Below are positions 14,598 through 22,585 of a DNA stretch of 59,985 bases, in pieces. The notes beneath the pieces were generated by a model. It was given only the letters and a program-made list of their open reading frames with translations. It did no database searches and had not been told where the DNA came from. Each line of letters starts with the position of its first letter. Within the stretch, counting starts at the first letter, position 1. Location: positions 1 through 59,985 of the forward strand of contig CAYYMI010000007.1 in the NCBI GenBank assembly GCA_964472905.1, given 5' to 3'. The position numbers and the translations under genes were made by a program. Source of the stretch: Hellea sp964472905 (lineage in GTDB: Bacteria > Pseudomonadota > Alphaproteobacteria > Caulobacterales > Maricaulaceae).

Positions 14598-15911
14598 ATG
14601 AAATATGATATTGAGGGCAACGGGCCGAGCGCGCTTAGCCTTATTAAATCGGATCCGGAAGAGCGGCTCAAAGATGCTCGCATACATTTTATTAACGCGT
14701 CGAATGATTATCAGCTTGGCCTGACCTCAGCCCGTGACCAAGCGGCGGAAACGGTTCGTATTATTGATATTAACGCCCCCATTGTTATGGATCCGAGCTT
14801 TGCCCGCTATGCCGCAGATCAAATATTAACACGCACTTTGCAAAGTGACCGTACTATTGCCTTTACACTTGCTGGACATCGGCTCGATGTCGAGGTGGGG
14901 GATACCATCACTTTGCCCAACATGGATGGGGTTTTGCAGGTGCAGTCTTTGGAGGGTCTTACCACTCAGCGCGTCTCTGCCGAAATTATATCGAGTAGTC
15001 AGTCTTTGCCTCTCATAGGCGCTAGCCCGCAATTACGACAAGAGCCGCAATGGGCGACAAAACCTGTCATTTTTGCTTTGGATTTGCCGGGACCCTATGA
15101 GGGTCTGTTGGTGGGGGCGGCGCAATCACCTTTTTTGCCGACGACCATAAAAGGGCCTGAAAGTGATGTAGATGTGACCTTGCCCGTTTATATGGGCGCT
15201 TTGCTGACGGATATGAAAACGGGCCCCGTTGGGCGATGGGATTATGGCACAGTCATTGATATCTTTTTGCCCAGTGCGAACCTATCTTTTCTTGCGCAAG
15301 ATGATATTTTTTCACGGCGAAATGTCTTTGCGGTTGAAACACCTAAGGGATGGGAAGTTTTTAAAGCCGCTAATGCGCAGTTGGTCTCGCCTAATATTTA
15401 TCGCCTTTCGAAACTCTTACGCGGACTTGATGGAAGCTCTGTAGGCATGATGGATATGATTCTAGCAGGCGCGCGAATGACTTTACTAGATATAGGATGG
15501 ACGGCTCTACCCGTGCCAGAGAGCTATATCGGCGAAAGAATAAATTTAACAGGGCAAGCGGCGGGGCGAAAAGGTGAAGGTTTAGAGATCGAGTATAGAG
15601 CTAATTATTTACGGCCCCTTCCGCCTGTCCATATAAAAATAAACTACATTGGTACAGACGTTATTATTTCTTGGATACGTCAAAGCCGAATAGGCGGCGA
15701 AAACTGGTCAGGAGTGGATATCCCGTTGAGTGAAGATAGTGAAATTTATCGCGTGCAATTTTTACTAAATCATCATCTTGTTTCAGAATATGAGACCATG
15801 CAGACTCATATAACACGGCCTGAGTCTGACCTTAGCGGGATTAGCCAAATTGCTATCGCGCAAGGGAGCCGATCATTTGGATGGGGCGCCAGCGCGATAA
15901 TCGAGCTTTAA
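14598..15911 (+). CDS. GTA/phage-like tail protein, C-terminal part only (host-specificity protein remnant)
   Basis: A 437-aa product resembling the C-terminal half of the large baseplate/host-specificity protein of gene transfer agents (RcGTA ORFg15 type). Diagnostic parts are NAPIVMDPSFARYAADQIL (tail-protein domain), the segment NVFAVETPKGWEVFKAANAQLV, and YRLSKLLRGLDGSSVGM, which matches the LLRG-x-G-T region of that family. The large N-terminal part with the TIM-barrel-like domain is absent; 170 bases upstream hold no trace of it in frame, and the ribosome site is weak. It may be a degraded remnant or a relocated stand-alone piece. No other GTA structural gene lies beside it. Confidence 0.7.
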   Translation: MKYDIEGNGPSALSLIKSDPEERLKDARIHFINASNDYQLGLTSARDQAAETVRIIDINAPIVMDPSFARYAADQILTRTLQSDRTIAFTLAGHRLDVEVGDTITLPNMDGVLQVQSLEGLTTQRVSAEIISSSQSLPLIGASPQLRQEPQWATKPVIFALDLPGPYEGLLVGAAQSPFLPTTIKGPESDVDVTLPVYMGALLTDMKTGPVGRWDYGTVIDIFLPSANLSFLAQDDIFSRRNVFAVETPKGWEVFKAANAQLVSPNIYRLSKLLRGLDGSSVGMMDMILAGARMTLLDIGWTALPVPESYIGERINLTGQAAGRKGEGLEIEYRANYLRPLPPVHIKINYIGTDVIISWIRQSRIGGENWSGVDIPLSEDSEIYRVQFLLNHHLVSEYETMQTHITRPESDLSGISQIAIAQGSRSFGWGASAIIEL

Positions 15912-15949
15912 TCCCTTGCCCGAAACAATTTCGCACCTAAATATACCCT

Positions 15950-16858
15950 ATGGCGAAGGATCCTTATAAATTGTTGGGCGTAACCCGGTCGGCCTCAGAG
16001 GCGGAGATTCGTAAAGCCTATCGAGGTCTTGCAAAAAAATATCATCCTGATGTGAATAAAGATAACCCAAAAGCCGCGGAACGCTTCAAAGAAATTTCAG
16101 CGGCTTACACATTACTGTCTGATAAAAATATGAAGGCTCGTTATGATAGCGGGCAGGTTGATGGTTCTGGTCAACAAAAAAACCCTTTTGCAGGCGGATT
16201 TGGCGGACAAAACCCCTTTGGTGGCATGGGCGGTGGCCGCCGAGGACAAATGGGCGGGCAAGAGGACATGGCTGAGCTCTTCTCATCTCTCTTTGGGATG
16301 AATATGGGCGGGATGCGCGGCGGTATGAATCAACGCCGAGCCGCGCCTAAAAAAGGCGCTGATATTCGCTATAAAGTGACCTTGCCCTTTATTGAGGCTC
16401 TAAAAGGCGGACAGAAAAAACTTAAAAATGGCCTGACCGTAAAAATTCCTGAAGGCGTAGGTGATGGGCAAGTTGTCCGAATTGCCGGAAAGGGCAAGCC
16501 TGGAACGGGTGGCGGCCAAAATGGAGACGCCAAAGTTGAGATCACCGTCAAACCCCATAGTCATTATCAACGCGAAGGAACTCGGCTGCGTCTGACCCTG
16601 CCAGTTTCCTTAAAAGAGGCGGTTCTTGGCGCGAAAATTGCGATTCCCCTACCCAATGGTGATGTAAGCCTTAAAATTCCGGCGGGAAGTAATACGGGAA
16701 CTAAAATGCGCCTTAAAGGAAAAGGTATTAAAGGAGGCGATCTGGTCGTTATACTTCAAGTCGTTTTGGATGACTTAGATGCTAAGTCATTGGAAAGATG
16801 GGCAAAAAAATCAAAAACATCAATGAATTTTGACCCGCGTAAGGTGCTAAAGCCATGA
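15950..16858 (+). CDS. DnaJ/CbpA-type J-domain co-chaperone
   Basis: A 302-aa Hsp40 protein. J-domain at the N-terminus with the HPD motif at residues 32-34, then a Gly/Phe/Met-rich linker (about 75-125), then the two C-terminal substrate-binding domains (GADIRYKVTLPFIEALKGG, VKIPEGVGDGQVVRIAGKG). The zinc-finger of true DnaJ (CxxCxGxG) is absent, so it is of the CbpA/DjlA-like class II kind that helps DnaK. The gene starts 38 bases after the GTA-like gene. Confidence 0.93.
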   Translation: MAKDPYKLLGVTRSASEAEIRKAYRGLAKKYHPDVNKDNPKAAERFKEISAAYTLLSDKNMKARYDSGQVDGSGQQKNPFAGGFGGQNPFGGMGGGRRGQMGGQEDMAELFSSLFGMNMGGMRGGMNQRRAAPKKGADIRYKVTLPFIEALKGGQKKLKNGLTVKIPEGVGDGQVVRIAGKGKPGTGGGQNGDAKVEITVKPHSHYQREGTRLRLTLPVSLKEAVLGAKIAIPLPNGDVSLKIPAGSNTGTKMRLKGKGIKGGDLVVILQVVLDDLDAKSLERWAKKSKTSMNFDPRKVLKP

Positions 16859-16906
16859 AATTATTTATAAAATTAAGTGAAAAATAAATGAAATATATAC
16901 GCAATA

Positions 16907-16922
16907 TTCAGATTAGGTTCAG
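16907..16922 (+). promoter_or_regulatory. Direct repeat TTCAG-N6-TTCAG upstream of the PepSY-regulator-kinase operon
   Basis: Two TTCAG copies with an 11-base period, one helical turn, 24 bases before the PepSY gene. OmpR/PhoP-family regulators bind such direct repeats as dimers. It may be the autoregulatory site of the response regulator encoded at 17374. Confidence 0.4.
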
Positions 16923-16945
16923 GGGCTAAAGAGTAGAACGGGGCC

Positions 16946-17329
16946 ATGATGACAAAACGCAGACATATCATAACTGCTTTTACAGCAGCTTTACTGTTGG
17001 GCGCGACAGCTATGCCTGCGACTGCGAAGCCTGGAAAATGGAAGGCGCACCCTAATCAAAATAGAGCGCACCCCGTGCATAAAAACTATGTTTTACCAGC
17101 GCAACCCATCAATATCCGAGCTTATACTGTTCGACAGGGCTATCCGTTAATAGCTCAGAATAGTATCTCTGCGGCTGAAGCTAAATCTATTGCGCGGCGG
17201 CGTGTCAAAGGCGGAGAGGTTGTTGATATTGCCCGTAATGGGAATACTTACCGCGTTCGCGTTATTGCAAGAGACGGTCGCGTTGTGGATGTTTTCATTG
17301 ACGCGAACACTGGACGTGTCAAAAGATAA
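16946..17329 (+). CDS. Small periplasmic PepSY-domain protein
   Basis: A 127-aa exported protein: signal peptide (TAFTAALLLGATAMPATA, cleavage after ATA about residue 27), a basic stretch rich in His/Lys/Asn, then a PepSY-like domain (ISAAEAKSIARRRVKGGEVVDIARNGNTYRVRVI... FIDANTGRVKR; residues about 72-127). It lies 44 bases before a response regulator and kinase pair. In rhizobial FeuNPQ-like systems a small periplasmic protein upstream restrains the kinase, so this protein may do the same. That role is inferred from position and type only. Confidence 0.85.
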   Translation: MMTKRRHIITAFTAALLLGATAMPATAKPGKWKAHPNQNRAHPVHKNYVLPAQPINIRAYTVRQGYPLIAQNSISAAEAKSIARRRVKGGEVVDIARNGNTYRVRVIARDGRVVDVFIDANTGRVKR

Positions 17330-17373
17330 GTCTCTAGGAATCGTTCTTCAATTCTATATTTCGTGAGGCCTAT

Positions 17374-18051
17374 ATGCGTATTCTAGTCGTCGAAGACGAT
17401 CCTGACCTTTCCCGCCAGCTTAAAGATGCTCTGACAGATGTGGGCTATGCTGTGGATATTGCTGGTGATGGTGAAGAAGGTCATCACTTAGGCGATACGG
17501 AACCTTATGATGCTGTTATTCTTGATTTGGGTCTTCCGATTATTGATGGTGTGAGTGTCCTGCAAAAATGGCGTTCTGATGGGAAAAGTTTTCCAGTCCT
17601 TATTTTAACGGCACGAGATCAGTGGAGTGAAAAAGTCGCTGGTTTTGACGCCGGAGCCGATGATTACCTGACGAAGCCTTTCCATACGGAAGAATTAATG
17701 GCGAGGTTACGGGCTCTATTGCGCCGTGCTGCCGGTCATACGACGGACACCATAGACATCGGAGATCTTTCAGTAGACAATCGATCCGCTCGTGCATTTG
17801 TTGATGGCATGGCTGTAAAATTGACATCTCATGAGTTTCGCTTGTTAAGTTATATGGCGACCCACCGAGGACGCGTGATTTCGCGAACAGAGCTGGTTGA
17901 ACATATTTATGATCAGGACTTTGACCGTGATTCAAACACGATCGAGGTTTTTGTTGGACGCCTAAGACGTAAAATTGGAACGGATAGAATTGAAACTGTC
18001 CGCGGCCTTGGCTACCGTTTGATGGACCCTGATGAGGCGAAAGCTGGTTAA
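17374..18051 (+). CDS. OmpR/PhoP-family response regulator
   Basis: A 225-aa regulator: receiver domain with acidic pocket E7-D8-D9, phosphoacceptor Asp51 (ILDLGLP) and conserved Lys in YLTKPF; then a winged-helix DNA-binding domain (KLTSHEFRLLSYMATHRGRVISRTELVEHIYD, EVFVGRLRRKIG, ETVRGLGYRL). Its partner kinase starts three bases after its stop. With the PepSY gene before it, the layout resembles FeuP/PhoP-type systems of alphaproteobacteria, which govern envelope functions. Confidence 0.93.
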   Translation: MRILVVEDDPDLSRQLKDALTDVGYAVDIAGDGEEGHHLGDTEPYDAVILDLGLPIIDGVSVLQKWRSDGKSFPVLILTARDQWSEKVAGFDAGADDYLTKPFHTEELMARLRALLRRAAGHTTDTIDIGDLSVDNRSARAFVDGMAVKLTSHEFRLLSYMATHRGRVISRTELVEHIYDQDFDRDSNTIEVFVGRLRRKIGTDRIETVRGLGYRLMDPDEAKAG

Positions 18052-18054
18052 TCC

Positions 18055-19482
18055 ATGACTGAGACGGGGGCCCAAATTCCTACCGTTTCTTTGCCCGAAG
18101 CGTCTTCTGGCAATCGATCCTTGGTTATGCGCCTTGTACGGGGCGCGGTCTTATGGGCCTTACCGCTTTTACTGTTAACGGCTTTGACCCTGACATGGCT
18201 CTATCGCAATACAACGTACCGTAGTTTCGATGACCCATTAGTCAGCGCGGTTACGTCACTTATCGCCTCTGCTGAAGTGGCTGACGGTACGTTGAGTCTA
18301 AGCCGAAAACCGCTTGATCCTCGTTATCAAAGAGCGCTTTCCGGACGATATTGGATGATTGGGTTCTTACAAGATGATGGCGTTATAGAACCGATCTCAA
18401 GTTCTAGATCTTTTTATGGCGAAAGCCTTAAAATGCCTAAATCAGACGTATTACGATTACAAAGCCACCAAGGTGAAGAAATTCGTTTGTCTGCTGCGGG
18501 ACCCGATAATGATGAAACTTTAAGGCTTGTGGCGCGTCAGGTGGTTTTACCTAATATGGAAGCGCCTGTTATTGTTTTGGCCGCTGCTGATAGTCGTCCC
18601 GCCCGCCAAAGTGTTTTCCGCTTTGCCCTGATTGCCTCGGGTCTAATGCTCTTGATTTCGCTGGGCTTGATTACAGCCGTTGTAACCCAAGTTCGAAGCG
18701 GCTTGAAACCTCTCTTTGATTTACGGGAGAAAGTTGCGGATGTTCGCGAAGGCAGGGCAGGGCAGGTTGATGGAAACTATCCCTCAGAAATTCAACCTCT
18801 GGCGACTGAGCTTAACTCTCTTATTGCGCACAATAAAGATGTCGTTGAACGTGCTCGTACTCATGTTGGTAATCTTGCTCATGCGCTTAAAACCCCTTTG
18901 GCCGTCCTTCAAAATGAGGCACAATCTTCGAAGTCTAAATTTTCTGATGTTGTAGGGCGTCAAACTGAAACGATGAAAAATCAGGTTGATCACCATTTGC
19001 GGCGTGCCCGCGCGGCGGCGAGGGGCCAAGCGATTGGGGTATCCACGCCAGTGAATGAAACCTTAGAAGGCTTAGCTCGAACGTTAGAGCGAATTTATCG
19101 GGATAAGAATATTGATTTTGATGTAGACTTAGAACCTAATCTCATTTTTCGGGGTGAGAAACGTGACCTAGATGAAATGGCTGGTAATCTTATGGACAAT
19201 GCTTGCAAATGGACAAAATCGGCCATTCGTGTGGAAGCTAAACTGCAACAGGATGATGGCAATTTCGTTATTATGGTGTCTGACGATGGTCCGGGAATGC
19301 TAGAAGATCAATATAAAGAGGCTGTTAAGCGCGGGGCTAGATTAGATGAGGCGACACCCGGAAGCGGTCTTGGTTTGGCCATCGTTGACGATCTTGCGCG
19401 GGCTTATAATGGGGGCTTAAATCTGGGGAAATCTGATCTAGGTGGGTTAAAGTCAACTTTAATACTTCCAAGACGTTTATAG
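18055..19482 (+). CDS. Sensor histidine kinase, PhoQ/FeuQ-like
   Basis: A 475-aa membrane kinase: transmembrane helices about residues 30-50 and 190-212 around a periplasmic sensor of about 140 aa, then HAMP-like linker, HisKA segment with His276 in VGNLAHALKTPLAVLQNEA (the AHALKTPLAVL form is typical of PhoQ/FeuQ), and an ATPase domain with NLMDNACKWT (N box), VSDDGPGM and GSGLGLAIV. Its cognate partner is the regulator just upstream (3-base gap). The periplasmic PepSY protein may be its modulator. Confidence 0.92.
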   Translation: MTETGAQIPTVSLPEASSGNRSLVMRLVRGAVLWALPLLLLTALTLTWLYRNTTYRSFDDPLVSAVTSLIASAEVADGTLSLSRKPLDPRYQRALSGRYWMIGFLQDDGVIEPISSSRSFYGESLKMPKSDVLRLQSHQGEEIRLSAAGPDNDETLRLVARQVVLPNMEAPVIVLAAADSRPARQSVFRFALIASGLMLLISLGLITAVVTQVRSGLKPLFDLREKVADVREGRAGQVDGNYPSEIQPLATELNSLIAHNKDVVERARTHVGNLAHALKTPLAVLQNEAQSSKSKFSDVVGRQTETMKNQVDHHLRRARAAARGQAIGVSTPVNETLEGLARTLERIYRDKNIDFDVDLEPNLIFRGEKRDLDEMAGNLMDNACKWTKSAIRVEAKLQQDDGNFVIMVSDDGPGMLEDQYKEAVKRGARLDEATPGSGLGLAIVDDLARAYNGGLNLGKSDLGGLKSTLILPRRL

Positions 19483-19490
19483 GATCATCA

Positions 19491-20126
19491 GTGAAGCTTC
19501 CCATTCATCTTGAAAGTCGTGACCAATTAGGGGCACGGATAGTCTCACCCTCTGCAGGTCGAAATAAGGAAGCCATTGGGGCTTTATTGGCAGATCATCT
19601 TCCAAAATCAGCTAAAGTTTTCGAAGTTGCATCAGGGTCTGGTGAGCATGGATTACACATTTGCCAAGTCAGACCTGACATTACATGGCAACCATCTGAT
19701 CCGGATGAATCCTCTCGAGAGTCGCAAAATGATTGGGCCAAAGATAGGCCAGGTCAAATTTTAGCCTCATTGCCTATAAATACAATGGATATGCAATGGT
19801 GGAAAAATTTATCAGATTTTGACAGTATTTTTTGCGCCAATATGATTCATATAGCGCCTTGGGCTGCCGCTTGTGGCCTCGCTGAAGGGGCAAAACATGT
19901 TCTCAAAGAAGGAGGAGCTGTTTTCCTATATGGTCCTTTTTTAGAAGGCGGAGAAACTGCACAATCAAATCTTGAATTTGATCGCAATCTTTCGAAGAGA
20001 AACCCTGAGTGGGGGGTCAGAAAGTTAAGCGCCGTTAAGCATATCTTTAGTGAACAGGGGTTTAATCTAAGCGCCCGATTTGTGATGCCGAAAGAAAATA
20101 GATTACTTATTTTCACAAATTCTTAG
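19491..20126 (+). CDS. DUF938 family, SAM-dependent methyltransferase-like protein
   Basis: A 211-aa protein with a class I methyltransferase core: VFEVASGSGEHGLHI (SAM-binding glycine-rich loop, about residues 43-57), DITWQPSDPDE at the acidic strand, and FCANMIHIAPW. This combination is characteristic of DUF938. Start GTG at 19491, with AGGAT 6 bases before it. It begins 8 bases after the kinase stop, so it is probably the last gene of that operon. Substrate unknown. Confidence 0.85.
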   Translation: MKLPIHLESRDQLGARIVSPSAGRNKEAIGALLADHLPKSAKVFEVASGSGEHGLHICQVRPDITWQPSDPDESSRESQNDWAKDRPGQILASLPINTMDMQWWKNLSDFDSIFCANMIHIAPWAAACGLAEGAKHVLKEGGAVFLYGPFLEGGETAQSNLEFDRNLSKRNPEWGVRKLSAVKHIFSEQGFNLSARFVMPKENRLLIFTNS

Positions 20127-20138
20127 TCTAGGGCTCAA

Positions 20139-20158
20139 TCATGACAATCTTGTCATGA
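20139..20158. promoter_or_regulatory. 20-bp palindrome (arms TCATGACAA / TTGTCATGA) in the HtrA promoter region
   Basis: A perfect 9-bp inverted repeat with a 2-base centre, 60 bases before the HtrA start codon. The right arm contains TTGTCA, a fair -35. No T-run follows, so it is not a terminator. A homodimeric regulator site is the simplest reading. A further half-like TTGTCACAA occurs downstream near 20186. Confidence 0.45.
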
Positions 20159-20218
20159 ATTGGACATAATTAGGATATGTGCAGCTTGTCACAACTGCAT
20201 TTGAGCTTGGAGTGATTT

Positions 20219-21832
20219 GTGTCTTCAAAATTTAAAATAATCTGCCCAGCGGCGCCATTGTTGGCCCCTGCTTTTCTATTTGGCGGTGTGTTACAGGCTT
20301 CTGCGCAAGATACTATACCCGCCATAAACGATCTTTCACCTGCCCAGGCTACGCAATCCGTTGATACTTTTGTGCCGCTTCGCGAACAATCCTCATCGGC
20401 TTTGCCGCCACAAGCTGAACCGTCAGTGCCATTAACAGCGCCGCCTCTACCACTTAGTTTAACCGCGCCTGCCACAGATTCTATCGCTTTCCCTGCACCG
20501 GCACCACAGCCATCCTTTGCGCAAAATAGCTATAATGCGCCCATTACATCTTTACCGTCCATTGCAGACTTGGTTGATATGGTTAGCCCGTCTGTCGTTA
20601 ATATCGTTGTCACTACAGAGGATGGGGAAACGACATCTGAAGGCCAAGGATCAGGTTTTATCATATCTAGCAATAAAGAAGTTGTTACGAATTATCATGT
20701 GATTGATGGCGGTACGAATATTGAAATTGAATTCAATGATGGCCAAACCTTTCCTGCAAGTATCATTGGGACGGATGAAGAAACTGACCTTGCCCTTTTA
20801 AAGATAGAAAGCCCTAAATCCTTTCCGCACGTTAATTTCCATCAAGGTACAAAAACCCGCATTGGAGATTGGGTCGTCGCAATTGGTAACCCGTTTGGTA
20901 TTGGGCAATCGACAAGCCTAGGTGTTATTTCTGCGATCGGACGCTCACGCGTCGATAGCGGCTCTTATGTTGATTACATTCAAACCGACGCAACGATTAA
21001 CCGAGGAAATTCGGGTGGACCTCTCTTTAATTTAAAAGGTGATGTGGTTGGCGTGAACTCGGCTATTTATTCTCCCACAGGCGCTAGCGTTGGTATTGCT
21101 TTTGTTATTCCTCATGGGACGGCGGAAGATGTTATCAGTTCAATTCGGCAAGATGGTAAAGTTCGCCGGGGATATCTTGGGGCAGGATTACGCACAGCCA
21201 CATTTGAATTAGATAATGGAAATGGAGTTTATAAATCCGGAGCGACGATTACGAGCGTGGTTGCTGGAAGTCCTGCTGAAAAATATGGTCTACAGGTTGA
21301 TGATATTATTTTAAGAATTAACGATAAGGCCGTTCGAAATTCAGTTGAGGCCACGCGAGCAATTGGTGGTATGCGCCCTGGCGATGTTGCGAAAATGATT
21401 TATGAGCGGGAAGAAAAGACTTACTCATTAAATGTATCGATTGGCGAGCGTCCTGAAAAAACTGAAATTCAGCGTGCATCTGCAATCGCACAGGGACTTC
21501 CTCCGCCCCCGCCTAAAGAACCGGCGCATGGTAAAGTCAATATTGATACAGGGCTTCAAGTTCTTGATCTGAGTTCAGAATTTAGATCGGCCATTGGCAT
21601 GCGTGCAGATCAGGTTGGTATTTATGTTGAATCGGTTACGCCCGGCAGCGGTGCTGAACAAGGTGGATTTAAAACTGGTATGGTACTTTTGGATGCCGAT
21701 GCACAGCCTTTAGCTGAGGTCGACTCACTGAGAACAATTGTGCTCAATGCCCGGATCGCGAAACAAGATGGAATTATTATGAATGTGCGTCTGAAAGATG
21801 GGCGAGAAACATTTATGGTGCTGCCGTTATAA
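20219..21832 (+). CDS. Do/HtrA (DegP-like) periplasmic serine protease with two PDZ domains
   Basis: A 537-aa exported protease/chaperone for misfolded envelope proteins. Signal peptide ends near ASA-QD (residue 29-30). A Pro/Ala-rich linker of about 75 residues precedes the trypsin-like domain. The triad is visible: His160 (TNYHVIDG), Asp190 (ETDLALLKI) and Ser265 (NRGNSGGPLF). PDZ1 starts near YLGAGLRTATF and PDZ2 covers the C-terminal 95 residues. Start is GTG at 20219, with GGAG upstream. The long linker is more than in E. coli DegP. It precedes a two-component pair, an arrangement usual for envelope-stress loci. Confidence 0.93.
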   Translation: MSSKFKIICPAAPLLAPAFLFGGVLQASAQDTIPAINDLSPAQATQSVDTFVPLREQSSSALPPQAEPSVPLTAPPLPLSLTAPATDSIAFPAPAPQPSFAQNSYNAPITSLPSIADLVDMVSPSVVNIVVTTEDGETTSEGQGSGFIISSNKEVVTNYHVIDGGTNIEIEFNDGQTFPASIIGTDEETDLALLKIESPKSFPHVNFHQGTKTRIGDWVVAIGNPFGIGQSTSLGVISAIGRSRVDSGSYVDYIQTDATINRGNSGGPLFNLKGDVVGVNSAIYSPTGASVGIAFVIPHGTAEDVISSIRQDGKVRRGYLGAGLRTATFELDNGNGVYKSGATITSVVAGSPAEKYGLQVDDIILRINDKAVRNSVEATRAIGGMRPGDVAKMIYEREEKTYSLNVSIGERPEKTEIQRASAIAQGLPPPPPKEPAHGKVNIDTGLQVLDLSSEFRSAIGMRADQVGIYVESVTPGSGAEQGGFKTGMVLLDADAQPLAEVDSLRTIVLNARIAKQDGIIMNVRLKDGRETFMVLPL

Positions 21833-21889
21833 CTATAAAACTGCATAAATATAAAAACTGGGATGGGGATCCACTTCTAGGAGAAATAT

Positions 21890-22561
21890 ATGAGAATATT
21901 AGTTGTTGAAGATGATGAAGTTGCGGCAGAATATGTTCGCAAAGGGCTAATGGAAGCGGGTCACGTCGTTGACCTTGCGCCTGATGGTGATCTGGGTTTA
22001 GAAATGGCGCGTGCTGCTGATTATGACGCTCTCATCCTTGACCGGATGCTACCGAAACGCGACGGCCTTGAGGTGCTTGGAGAGCTAAGAGAAGATGGTG
22101 ATGCGACGCCCGTTTTGATATTATCAGCCCTTGGCGAAGTTGATCAAAAAGTAGAAGGTCTACGCGCTGGTGGCGATGATTATTTGGCAAAACCTTATTC
22201 TTTTACGGAATTATTGGCCCGCGTTGAAGCTATCGGGCGGCGAACTGACCCTTCTGCTGCTGTAACCAAATTAAAAGTTGGTGGTCTTGAAATGGATCTG
22301 CTCGCGAGAACTGTAAGGCGAGATGGCCAAAAGGTTCTTTTGCAGCCTAGAGAGTTCAGATTACTTGAGTGCCTGATGCGAAATGCTGGACGCGTTGTGA
22401 CACGAACAATGCTTTTGGAAAAAGTTTGGGATTATCATTTTGACCCCCAAACAAATGTGATCGATGTTCATATATCTCGCCTGCGCGGGAAGATTGACAA
22501 AGACTTTGAAGAACCTCTTTTGCACACAGTCCGTGGTGCAGGTTACCGCTTGCAGGTTTAG
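21890..22561 (+). CDS. OmpR-family response regulator
   Basis: A 223-aa regulator with receiver (phosphoacceptor Asp51 in LILDRMLPKRDG, Lys in YLAKPYSF) and winged-helix effector (VLLQPREFRLLECLMRNAGRVVTRTMLLEKVWDYHFDP, HTVRGAGYRL). AGGAGA stands 6 bases before the ATG. It lies between the HtrA gene and its kinase. The effector domain is of the TctD/CzcR-like subtype by look. Possible target: the palindrome before the HtrA gene, though OmpR-family sites are more often direct repeats. Confidence 0.93.
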   Translation: MRILVVEDDEVAAEYVRKGLMEAGHVVDLAPDGDLGLEMARAADYDALILDRMLPKRDGLEVLGELREDGDATPVLILSALGEVDQKVEGLRAGGDDYLAKPYSFTELLARVEAIGRRTDPSAAVTKLKVGGLEMDLLARTVRRDGQKVLLQPREFRLLECLMRNAGRVVTRTMLLEKVWDYHFDPQTNVIDVHISRLRGKIDKDFEEPLLHTVRGAGYRLQV

Positions 22562-22585
22562 GTCTGAATTCGTAAGCCTCATATA

